Assembly: GCA_030626265.1 (NCBI GenBank)
Contig: DAOUPF010000062.1
Coordinates: 1-7,181 of the forward strand
Reading direction: 5' to 3'
Source: Sulfurovum sp.
GTDB lineage: Bacteria; Campylobacterota; Campylobacteria; Campylobacterales; Sulfurovaceae
Length of the DNA stretch: 7,181 bases
The notes under the pieces were generated by a model, which made no database searches, was not told the DNA's origin, and worked only from the letters and a program-made list of their open reading frames with translations. Shown here piece by piece: positions 1 to 5,378 of this stretch (the stretch's first letter is position 1; every line of letters begins with the position of its first letter). A program made the position numbers and the translations under genes.

Positions 1-1455
1 AAATACGCCAATCTCATCCGCCAACACTTCAAGGACACTGTACCACTGGTACTTGGTGGTGTAGAGGCTAGCTTGCGGAGAGTGGCTCACTATGATTTTT
101 GGACTAACAAAGTACGCCGTTCACTGCTATTTGATGCCAAAGCAGATGTACTAGTATATGGTATGGCAGAGAAATCTGTAGTGGAGCTCACACATGCCTA
201 TAGGGATGCCAAAGCTATAGAGAATATACAGGGTATCTGCTACATCGCAAAAGAGCCACAGTCATCCATAGACAGGGGATACTTTGAGTTACCTAGCTAC
301 GAGGAGTGTGCTAGTGACAAGAACGCTTTTATCTCTATGTTTCACCACTTTTATGCCAACAATGAACCAGATATCTCAAAAGGACTCTACCAAAAACATG
401 GAAATAGATATCTAGTACAAACTCCTCCACAATCTAGTATGACCACTGAGGAGATAGACCATGTATATGACCTAGGCTATGAGAGAGATGTGCATCCCTA
501 CTACAAAGCTCAAGGAGAAGTGAGAGGCTTGCAGACTATACAGTTCTCAGTCACTACTCATCATGGCTGTTATGGTGAGTGCAACTTCTGTGCTATCACT
601 GTGCATCAAGGACGAACTATCAGGAGCCGTAGTCAAGACTCCATAGTGAGTGAGATAGATGAGTTCAAAAAACACAAAGACTTCAAAGGTATCATCAACG
701 ATGTAGGAGGAGCCACTGCCAACATGTACGGCTATGAGTGCGACAAAAAGCTCAAGAGTGGTGTATGTCAAGACATCCCATGCACTAGCTCACAGGTCTG
801 CCCTATACTCCGTCCAAATCATGCCCCACAGATAGAGATGCTATCCAAGATACGCCGCCTACCTCATGTCAAAAAGGCATTTGTAAACAGTGGTATCAGA
901 TATGACCTCATCCAAGATGACAAAACACATGGAAAAGAGTATCTCAAAACCCTAGTAGACCACCATATCTCTGGACAGATGAAGGTAGCTCCAGAGCATA
1001 TAGATGACAAAGTACTCAAACTCATGAACAAACCTGACAAAGATACTCTCATGAGATTCAAATCTGACTTTGATGCCTACAACAAGGCTTCAGGTAAAAA
1101 GCAATTCCTCACCTACTATCTCATAGCAGCACACCCAGGAAGCCAACTGAGAGATATGGAGAACCTAAAAGAGTTTGCCAACAGTGAGCTAAGACTCAAT
1201 CCAGAGCAGGTACAGGTATTTATCCCCACACCATCCACATACTCAGCACTCATGTACTATACCGAGATGGATCCATGGAGCAGGAAGCCGATATTTGTAG
1301 AGAAAGACCCACAGAGAAAGCAGAAACAAAAGGATATAGTCACCCAAAAAACAGCCTACTCCAAACCTAAAAGATCAGGCAGACCCAAAAAACCAGATAC
1401 GAAACTAAACTACAAGGCATATAAAGAGTTGCATGGGTTTAGGAAGTACTATTGA
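1..1455 (+). CDS. ygiQ: YgiQ family radical SAM protein, 5' end cut by the window
   Basis: The reading frame is open from base 1 and gives 484 residues, so the true start lies upstream. E. coli YgiQ has about 740 residues, so perhaps 100-250 N-terminal residues are missing. Numbering from base 1, residues 20-35 carry the YgiQ signature GGVEASLRR-AHYDFW. The radical SAM iron-sulfur motif CxxxCxxC is at Cys190, Cys194 and Cys197, in the context HHGCYGECNFC. A second cysteine group follows at 247, 256, 261 and 267. The C-terminal 60 residues are Lys/Arg/Pro-rich, as in the DUF3362-type tail of the family. By family knowledge it binds a 4Fe-4S cluster and S-adenosylmethionine in the cytoplasm and makes a 5'-deoxyadenosyl radical. 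Its substrate is not known to me. It ends in TGA overlapping the start of the flavoprotein gene, so the two are probably co-transcribed. The family call is secure and the function is not. Confidence 0.95.
   Translation, partial: KYANLIRQHFKDTVPLVLGGVEASLRRVAHYDFWTNKVRRSLLFDAKADVLVYGMAEKSVVELTHAYRDAKAIENIQGICYIAKEPQSSIDRGYFELPSYEECASDKNAFISMFHHFYANNEPDISKGLYQKHGNRYLVQTPPQSSMTTEEIDHVYDLGYERDVHPYYKAQGEVRGLQTIQFSVTTHHGCYGECNFCAITVHQGRTIRSRSQDSIVSEIDEFKKHKDFKGIINDVGGATANMYGYECDKKLKSGVCQDIPCTSSQVCPILRPNHAPQIEMLSKIRRLPHVKKAFVNSGIRYDLIQDDKTHGKEYLKTLVDHHISGQMKVAPEHIDDKVLKLMNKPDKDTLMRFKSDFDAYNKASGKKQFLTYYLIAAHPGSQLRDMENLKEFANSELRLNPEQVQVFIPTPSTYSALMYYTEMDPWSRKPIFVEKDPQRKQKQKDIVTQKTAYSKPKRSGRPKKPDTKLNYKAYKELHGFRKYY
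1441..1455 (+). promoter_or_regulatory. Ribosome binding site and TTG start overlap coupling two genes
   Basis: AGGAAG at 1441-1446 lies 5 bases before TTG at 1452-1454. The upstream TGA stop is 1453-1455, so start and stop share TGA within TTGA. No ATG or GTG gives a better start, because the Rossmann beta strand of the next protein begins within a few codons of this TTG. The overlap predicts translational coupling, with ribosomes ending YgiQ restarting on the flavoprotein. Confidence 0.75.
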
Positions 1456-2696
1456 AAATATATGACACCATAGTCATAGGTGCAGGAGCAGCAGGTATGA
1501 TGGCGGCTATCAGCGCTGCTAGAAATGAAAAATCTGTCCTGCTACTAGAGAAACTACCCAAAGTCGGAGCCAAACTTAAAGCCACAGGTGGAGGACGGTG
1601 TAACCTCACCAATACCCTGTCAAATGATGAGTTTATATCTAGCTTTGGTAAAGATGGTAGATTTATGACCCCTGCTCTAGAGGCTATGGATTACAAAAAG
1701 TTACAAGAGTTTTTTGCAGATATTGGTGTAGAGACTCATGCTCCTGATGGCTTTCATATATTTCCAGTAGGACATAGCTCATCTACTATCATCTCTGCAC
1801 TCACATCTGAGATGGAGAGATTGGGAGTGGAGGTACTATGCTCTCAGAGAGTAGAGAGATTGGAATACAATGAAACAGAGGTAAAAGGGGTAACAAGCAA
1901 AAGCGATACTTTTTACTCAAATCATGTCATACTCTCCACTGGAGGCATGGGATATCCTATGTTAGGAGCTGAAGGTGATGGCTACTCTATAGCAGAGGGA
2001 GTAGGACATACTACTTCCTTGATATTTCCTGCTATGATGCCGCTCATTACTAGAGAGACTTGGGTAGCAAACTGCCGAGCAGATACCATCGCAAAAGCCC
2101 ATATACGCGTTGATATGAAAAAATATAAAAAACTCTACTCCATAGGTGATTTGATATTTACAAAAAGAGGTATACGAGGTCCTGTGGTATTAGATTTTTC
2201 TAGAGAGATTACACCTATACTAGATAAGCTAGATGAAGTTCATGTTCTGATAAATATGACAAAAGGTATGAATGAAGAGGATATCAGACAACATATCAAA
2301 ACAGAGTTGAAAAAAGACCCTCACCGTACAACTCTACAGCTACTAAGCACCCTACTTCCAGAGCCCATATCCATAGAGCTATGTTTACTATCAGGAGTAA
2401 ATCATACCCTAGGGTTCAATAAGATATCAGGATTCTCACGGGACAGACTTATCAAACTACTAGCTTGGACTCCTCTGACTATCATAGGTCATGATGGCTT
2501 TGATATGGCGATGATAACTAGAGGTGGCATAAAACTAAATGAGATAGACTCACACACCCTAGAGAGCAAGAAGCTCAAGGGTCTATATCTTTGTGGTGAA
2601 GTCGTAGATATAGATGGCCCTTGTGGGGGATACAATCTACAGTGGGCGTTTGCTAGTGGATATCTAGCAGGGATGGCTTCTACTCTAGTCTACTAA
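1452..2696 (+). CDS. BaiN/RdsA family (HI0933-like) FAD-dependent oxidoreductase
   Basis: This 414-residue cytoplasmic flavoprotein has the usual length for the HI0933/YhiN family. The N-terminal FAD-binding Rossmann fold shows GxGxxG at Gly10, Gly12 and Gly15, with Glu33 at the end of the second strand to bind the ribose. The family signature GGGRCNLTN is at residues 46-54. A second family block at 382-409, containing GEVVDIDGPCGGYN and QWAF, closes the FAD site. The family belongs to the two-dinucleotide-binding-domain flavoproteins. BaiN of Clostridium scindens is linked to bile acid dehydroxylation, but most members have no known substrate, and nothing here identifies one. The gene starts with TTG, overlaps ygiQ by 4 bases and is probably translated from the same mRNA. 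It ends 3 bases from the stop of the opposing usp gene, with no room for a separate terminator. The family call is firm; the reaction is unknown. Confidence 0.93.
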   Translation: MKIYDTIVIGAGAAGMMAAISAARNEKSVLLLEKLPKVGAKLKATGGGRCNLTNTLSNDEFISSFGKDGRFMTPALEAMDYKKLQEFFADIGVETHAPDGFHIFPVGHSSSTIISALTSEMERLGVEVLCSQRVERLEYNETEVKGVTSKSDTFYSNHVILSTGGMGYPMLGAEGDGYSIAEGVGHTTSLIFPAMMPLITRETWVANCRADTIAKAHIRVDMKKYKKLYSIGDLIFTKRGIRGPVVLDFSREITPILDKLDEVHVLINMTKGMNEEDIRQHIKTELKKDPHRTTLQLLSTLLPEPISIELCLLSGVNHTLGFNKISGFSRDRLIKLLAWTPLTIIGHDGFDMAMITRGGIKLNEIDSHTLESKKLKGLYLCGEVVDIDGPCGGYNLQWAFASGYLAGMASTLVY

Positions 2697-2699
2697 GTA

Positions 2700-3560
2700 C
2701 TAATCCACTGGTACATACAGTAAAACATCCATAGAGACTTCTCTCAATACATACGAAGAGACACTTCCTATCAATGCTTTGAAGCCAGAAGTACCTCGTG
2801 AGCCTACTACTACAAGGTCATATGAGCCTTTATTTATATATTTGACTAATGTCTGCTTACTATTATGTGCTCCATCAATTATCTTGCCTTTTTTGATAGA
2901 TAAATCTTTCATAAAAGTTTTCAAATCCTTTTGGGTACAAGCTTTTGCCGCTTCATTGAAATGTACAAAATTCTCATCCACTATAGTATAAGGCCCTTCA
3001 CTATAGATAGTCTCAGAGCTATATACTGCTTGTATCTTAATAGCTGGGAAAATATCTTTTGCAAATAAAACACTCTGCTTTGATTGTGACTGAAAGTCTG
3101 TTGGGGCTATAGCACTCTTGTATGAAGCTTTGACTCTATTTTTTACAACCAAGACTGGCAGATGACTTCTGTTTGCTATTTTTTCTGCTGTTGTCCCTAG
3201 TATATTATTTTTGCTTTTTGTATTTGCACCTATGATTATCATATCAGCTTTAAATAGCTTTGCCTTGTACAATATAACATCATCAGCATCACCCTCTTTT
3301 ACAAATATAGAGTAAGAGACTTTATTTTTCATATTTAAAGCTCTTATCTTTTTTGTTATTTTCTTTTTAATCCCTTTTGTGTCAACAGTTATATCCTTAT
3401 GAGAAAAATAACTAGGGATTGATAGCCAAGGTGTTTGAACTGCATTGACTATAAACAGTTCTGCTTCATTATCTTCTGCTACCATAAATGCCCGTCTCAA
3501 TACACTACTAGATTTTGCAAAAATATCTATACCTACAATAATTCTTTTTATCTTTTTCAT
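2700..3560 (-). CDS. Universal stress protein, two tandem Usp domains
   Basis: The 286-residue protein contains two Usp (UspA-like) domains in tandem, roughly residues 1-142 and 146-286. Each opens with a hydrophobic strand ending in the usual Asp (Asp12 and Asp155). The ATP-loop motif of Usp proteins is G-x2-G-x9-G-(S/T). Domain 2 has Gly253, Gly256, then Gly265-Ser266, one residue shorter than the standard spacing. Domain 1 has Gly111, Thr114 in place of the second Gly, then Gly122-Thr123, two residues shorter. Domain 2 is therefore the better candidate for nucleotide binding. There is no signal peptide or membrane segment, so it should be a soluble cytoplasmic protein. Family members help cells survive stress or starvation, usually without a known reaction. 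The ATG start is supported by GAAAGGTGG seven bases upstream. It stands alone on its strand, convergent with the flavoprotein gene and downstream of the lipoprotein gene, whose terminator separates them. Confidence 0.93.
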   Translation of the reverse strand: MKKIKRIIVGIDIFAKSSSVLRRAFMVAEDNEAELFIVNAVQTPWLSIPSYFSHKDITVDTKGIKKKITKKIRALNMKNKVSYSIFVKEGDADDVILYKAKLFKADMIIIGANTKSKNNILGTTAEKIANRSHLPVLVVKNRVKASYKSAIAPTDFQSQSKQSVLFAKDIFPAIKIQAVYSSETIYSEGPYTIVDENFVHFNEAAKACTQKDLKTFMKDLSIKKGKIIDGAHNSKQTLVKYINKGSYDLVVVGSRGTSGFKALIGSVSSYVLREVSMDVLLYVPVD

Positions 3561-3567
3561 CTTTTGA

Positions 3568-3614
3568 CCACCTTTCTTTAGATTTTGGCTTTTAAAGCAC
3601 CTATCTATATAATA
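3568..3614 (-). promoter_or_regulatory. usp leader: strong ribosome binding site and candidate -10 region
   Basis: Read on the minus strand, GAAAGGTGG (3576-3568) lies 7 bases before the usp ATG and sets that start. About 40 bases further up, TATTATATAGAT (3614-3603) is the most promoter-like -10 sequence. I find no convincing -35 box at the right distance. The ribosome binding site is clear; the promoter is a guess. Confidence 0.45.
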
Positions 3615-3838
3615 CTCCTAAATAGTTAATGGATTGTTCTAGACCAAGAAGATATATTGGATGGAAGAGAAGCAGTTTAGAAAAAATTAGATATGATTTT
3701 TTAGAGAGAAAAGTTGAATGAGTTGAAGTATTAGTTGTTGATTATTTAATGCACTGATACCTGCAAGGTACTGTCACGCTTGCCCCCACCTTAGCATTTG
3801 TTAGCTAAGTGGTCACAAAAATTTAAAAGAAAAAAAAC
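3615..3838. other. Non-coding stretch between the usp leader and the lipoprotein terminator
   Basis: This stretch belongs to a 321-base gene-free gap (3561-3881). It is AT-rich up to about 3750. It then turns GC-richer, with short stems: TACC/GGTA around a TGCAA loop near 3758-3770, and the bulged hairpin at 3786-3812. Stops interrupt every frame often. The only small frame, 30 codons from an ATG at 3629, has no ribosome binding site. I recognise no tRNA, SRP RNA, tmRNA or riboswitch. It could hold a small RNA, or a remnant of a lost element. Confidence 0.5.
3786..3812. repeat. Bulged inverted repeat (hairpin), function unknown
   Basis: CCACCTTAGC at 3786-3795 pairs with GCTAAGTGG at 3804-3812 through nine base pairs with one bulged C, leaving an 8-base loop. 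Neither strand has a T-run directly after the stem, so it is not a standard intrinsic terminator. It lies 18 bases beyond the T-run of the lipoprotein terminator. Confidence 0.6.
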
Positions 3839-3876
3839 AGGTGTGATGATGTGCTTACTGCACAGAAGCACCACCT
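3830..3876 (-). terminator. Rho-independent terminator of the lipoprotein gene
   Basis: Read on the minus strand, it begins 5 bases after the lipoprotein stop codon. AGGTG (3876-3872) and GTGCTT (3871-3866) form the 5' arm, a 9-base loop follows, then AAGCAC (3856-3851), a 7-base bulge, and CACCT (3843-3839). One G and then eight consecutive T (3837-3830) come directly after. This is eleven base pairs plus a T-run. The 7-base bulge on the 3' arm is the only flaw. It should insulate usp from lipoprotein transcription. Confidence 0.8.
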
Positions 3877-3881
3877 ATTTA

Positions 3882-4568
3882 CTAATAGTTTATGTTAAAG
3901 ACCCCTTCACCCATCTTACTTTCCACTTGTATGGACTTATTTCCTTCTGTGCCAATCCATTTGGTACTAAAAACTTTTTCTTCAGTGCTTGGATTGTATA
4001 CAACTTGAGTGTCATAGTATTCTTCATTGTCTGAGTCAGTAAATTGTTCTACGGATTCATCTCCAATACCCATAGGAATTGAACATCCTGTGACAGTCCT
4101 GACACCACTTTCATTTATATGAGTTATTGTTAATAAATAAGCAACTCCATCTAAAACTTGAAATACTGGATAGGCATCATAAACAATGCCACCTCCAGAA
4201 AAATCTACAGAAAATTTTGTATTATCATTGCAATTTAACACAATAATACTTCCTCCCATATCTAGCCAAGTAAAATGCCTAGGAAGTTCACTAAATAAAA
4301 ACTCATCCATATTTCCTGTTTCTAGGAAACTTTCAGCTCCTGGACAATGGTTTATAGTGTTTACCATTCCACCACCGTCCCAAAAAGCACTCTGGATAGG
4401 GATATTGTTGAATTTGAACCCTGAAACAAATTCCACGGTCAAGACATTTAAATTTTCTCCTAGAGGTTGAGGAGGTTTTTCTCCACCATCACCATCACTA
4501 CTACCACTACACGCTGACAATACCATTATGAGTATGAAACCTATAATGACCCTTACAAAAAATTTCAT
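3882..4568 (-). CDS. Predicted lipoprotein of unknown function
   Basis: The 228-residue protein starts with a short basic end (Lys2, Arg6), a hydrophobic core at 7-17 and the lipobox LSAC with Cys20. This is a clear signal for lipidation and cleavage by signal peptidase II. A Ser/Gly/Asp linker (about 21-30) and Pro-rich KPPQP lead into a mature domain of about 190 residues that I do not recognise. The mature part has three further cysteines (75, 113, 162), several Gly runs (65-67, 125-127), and an acidic stretch near 170-185. It looks beta-rich. It should sit at the cell envelope, probably anchored to a membrane facing the periplasm; the sequence does not tell whether inner or outer. The ATG is supported by AAAGGA five bases upstream. 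Leucine codons mix CTA, TTA, TTG, CTT and CTC. It is a single-gene unit with its own terminator, divergent from the toxin-antitoxin operon. That it is a real gene is strongly supported; its function is not. Confidence 0.85.
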   Translation of the reverse strand: MKFFVRVIIGFILIMVLSACSGSSDGDGGEKPPQPLGENLNVLTVEFVSGFKFNNIPIQSAFWDGGGMVNTINHCPGAESFLETGNMDEFLFSELPRHFTWLDMGGSIIVLNCNDNTKFSVDFSGGGIVYDAYPVFQVLDGVAYLLTITHINESGVRTVTGCSIPMGIGDESVEQFTDSDNEEYYDTQVVYNPSTEEKVFSTKWIGTEGNKSIQVESKMGEGVFNINY

Positions 4569-4573
4569 TCTAA

Positions 4574-4628
4574 TCCTTTGAAAAAATTAATACTAAAACT
4601 TATACTTAATTCCTCTAGCAGCCAACAA
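4574..4628 (-). promoter_or_regulatory. Ribosome binding site and possible promoter of the lipoprotein gene
   Basis: On the minus strand, AAAGGA (4579-4574) sits 5 bases before the ATG. Upstream, TATAAG (4604-4599) is preceded at 18 bases by TTGTTG (4628-4623), a plausible sigma70-type pair. The ribosome binding site is good. The promoter matches consensus only moderately and rests on pattern alone. Confidence 0.4.
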
Positions 4629-4643
4629 CCTCTATGTGGGTCG

Positions 4644-4656
4644 GGGAATTATTCCC
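4644..4656. repeat. Perfect 13-base palindrome in the divergent intergenic region
   Basis: GGGAAT at 4644-4649 and ATTCCC at 4651-4656 are exact reverse complements around a single T. It lies between the divergent lipoprotein and antitoxin genes, about 15 bases upstream of the possible lipoprotein -35 and about 70 bases upstream of the toxin-antitoxin -35. No T-run follows on either strand. It could be a repressor or activator site, but a one-base centre makes it a poor RNA hairpin. Confidence 0.55.
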
Positions 4657-4727
4657 AACAAAATTCAAGCTATAAGTTTCGATTAGATAAAATTGAAAAA
4701 CCGAAGTATCAAGTCATCATAAAACAC

Positions 4728-4756
4728 TTGACAAATAAACCTTTATGTATTATAAT
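4728..4756 (+). promoter_or_regulatory. Consensus sigma70-type promoter of the toxin-antitoxin operon
   Basis: TTGACA at 4728-4733 and TATAAT at 4751-4756 both match consensus exactly and are 17 bases apart, the best possible spacing. Transcription should begin near 4763, giving a leader of about 23 bases. An AAGG ribosome binding site (4775-4778) lies 7 bases before the antitoxin ATG. A promoter this strong fits an autorepressed toxin-antitoxin operon. Confidence 0.85.
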
Positions 4757-4775
4757 GTATCTACAATAAAATACA
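4746..4775 (+). promoter_or_regulatory. Candidate antitoxin operator: repeated TGTAT half-sites
   Basis: TGTAT occurs at 4746-4750 and 4756-4760, exactly 10 bases (about one helical turn) apart, flanking and touching the -10 box. The reverse complement ATACA follows at 4771-4775. Ribbon-helix-helix antitoxins of the RelB kind bind TGTA-like half-sites at their own promoters, so binding here would block polymerase. The repeats are seen; their use as an operator is inferred, and in AT-rich DNA some could be chance. Confidence 0.5.
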
Positions 4776-4785
4776 AGGCAATACT

Positions 4786-5013
4786 ATGAAAAAAGCAATT
4801 AATATAAGATTAGAAGAATCATTATTGGCAGATTTAGATAACTATGCTTCAGAGTTAGATAGAACTAGAACATATATTATTGAAAAAGCTGTTGGTACAT
4901 ATTTTGATACATTGGATGAAATGATTTCAGATAAAAGAATTGATGAAGTTAAAAAAGGAAATGTAGAAGTTTTTTCACTTGAACAAGTGGCACAACAACT
5001 TGGATTGAATTAA
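4786..5013 (+). CDS. Type II antitoxin, ribbon-helix-helix (CopG/RelB-like)
   Basis: The 75-residue protein begins with the short strand AINIRLE (4-10), followed by helix A (about 11-23) and helix B (about 27-41, from TRTYIIEKAV). This is the ribbon-helix-helix DNA-binding pattern. Two such chains form a dimer whose paired strands read the major groove. The rest, with many charged residues, is the usual toxin-wrapping tail. It should neutralise the toxin encoded directly downstream and repress the shared promoter. Its TAA stop shares one base with the toxin ATG (TAATG), so the two are coupled. G+C is about 27% by hand count, and its nine leucines use only TTA, TTG and CTT. That is unlike the CTA/CTC-rich outer genes and suggests recent acquisition. 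The ATG follows AAGG at good spacing. The antitoxin role is well supported by fold and context; the exact subfamily is uncertain. Confidence 0.88.
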   Translation: MKKAINIRLEESLLADLDNYASELDRTRTYIIEKAVGTYFDTLDEMISDKRIDEVKKGNVEVFSLEQVAQQLGLN

Positions 5014-5264
5014 TGTATAAAGTTATTGTTCCTAAATATGCTTTAAAAGAATTATCAAAAATTGATAAAGAAAATCAGCAATTAATTTTTGATAAAATAA
5101 AAGATTTAGAAAGTGGTGTTTTTACTAATGATAAATCTTTAAAAGGAAAGCATAAAGGTAAATTTAGAAAAAGAGCTGGAAACTATAGGATTATATATCT
5201 TAAAGAAAATGATATTTTATTGGTTACTGTTATTAGAGTAGCACATAGAAAAGAAGTATATTGA
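5013..5264 (+). CDS. Type II toxin, RelE/ParE superfamily
   Basis: The 83-residue basic protein has the typical size and layout of the superfamily. A first strand (MYKVIVPKYA) leads into two helices (about 11-32), then a four-strand sheet. The Lys-rich stretch at 44-50 (LKGKHKGK), then FRKR, NYRIIY (57-62), Arg75 and the C-terminal HRKEVY (78-83) form the pattern seen in RelE-type toxins. In E. coli RelE, Lys and Arg residues and a C-terminal Tyr act in ribosome-dependent mRNA cleavage. Lys46/Lys48, Arg52/Arg54, Arg75 or Arg79 and Tyr83 are the likely equivalents by position. An mRNA interferase is therefore more likely than a ParE-type gyrase poison, but sequence alone cannot settle it. It overlaps the antitoxin by one base and has only a weak GGAT-like ribosome binding site, so translation probably depends on antitoxin translation. 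G+C is about 22%, the lowest in the window. No intrinsic terminator follows, so some readthrough into the next gene is possible. Confidence 0.88.
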   Translation: MYKVIVPKYALKELSKIDKENQQLIFDKIKDLESGVFTNDKSLKGKHKGKFRKRAGNYRIIYLKENDILLVTVIRVAHRKEVY

Positions 5265-5295
5265 GACTTAAAGTCCAAGAGATAGACTACCACAG

Positions 5296-5372
5296 TTCAA
5301 CCTACACCCCCAAAAATAATATAACATTAAGTATCAAATCAAAACAAATGGAGTAAAATAGAAGAAAAGGAG
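5296..5372 (+). promoter_or_regulatory. Leader of the beta-CASP gene: ribosome binding site and weak promoter candidate
   Basis: AAGGAG at 5367-5372, 6 bases before the ATG, is a strong ribosome binding site and fixes the start. Upstream, TTCAAC (5296-5301) and TATAAC (5320-5325), 18 bases apart, could be a sigma70-type promoter with only partial match to consensus. The 114 bases after the toxin stop also contain a short palindrome, GACTTAAAGTC (5265-5275), with no T-run. Confidence 0.4.
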
Positions 5373-5378
5373 CATCTT

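Noticed and set aside
73..75. TTG as the start of the YgiQ gene
   Set aside because: The frame is open upstream to base 1 and the upstream residues (VLGGVEAS) continue the YgiQ family sequence, so this is an internal leucine codon.
3629..3721. 30-codon + strand open frame with basic residues
   Set aside because: An in-frame-independent short ATG frame with no ribosome binding site and no recognisable similarity; too short to support.
3798..4034. 78-residue + strand open frame
   Set aside because: It begins inside the 3786-3812 hairpin, runs through the terminator and lies antisense to the well-supported lipoprotein gene. It has no ribosome binding site.
3750..4700. Integron cassette with attC-like site around the lipoprotein or toxin-antitoxin genes
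   Set aside because: Single genes and a toxin-antitoxin pair in AT-rich DNA suggested cassettes, but I found no paired RYYYAAC/GTTRRRY boxes bounding either unit and no integrase.
4578..4769. 63-residue + strand open frame between the divergent genes
   Set aside because: It spans the palindrome and the consensus toxin-antitoxin promoter, with low-complexity, unrecognisable protein sequence and no ribosome binding site.
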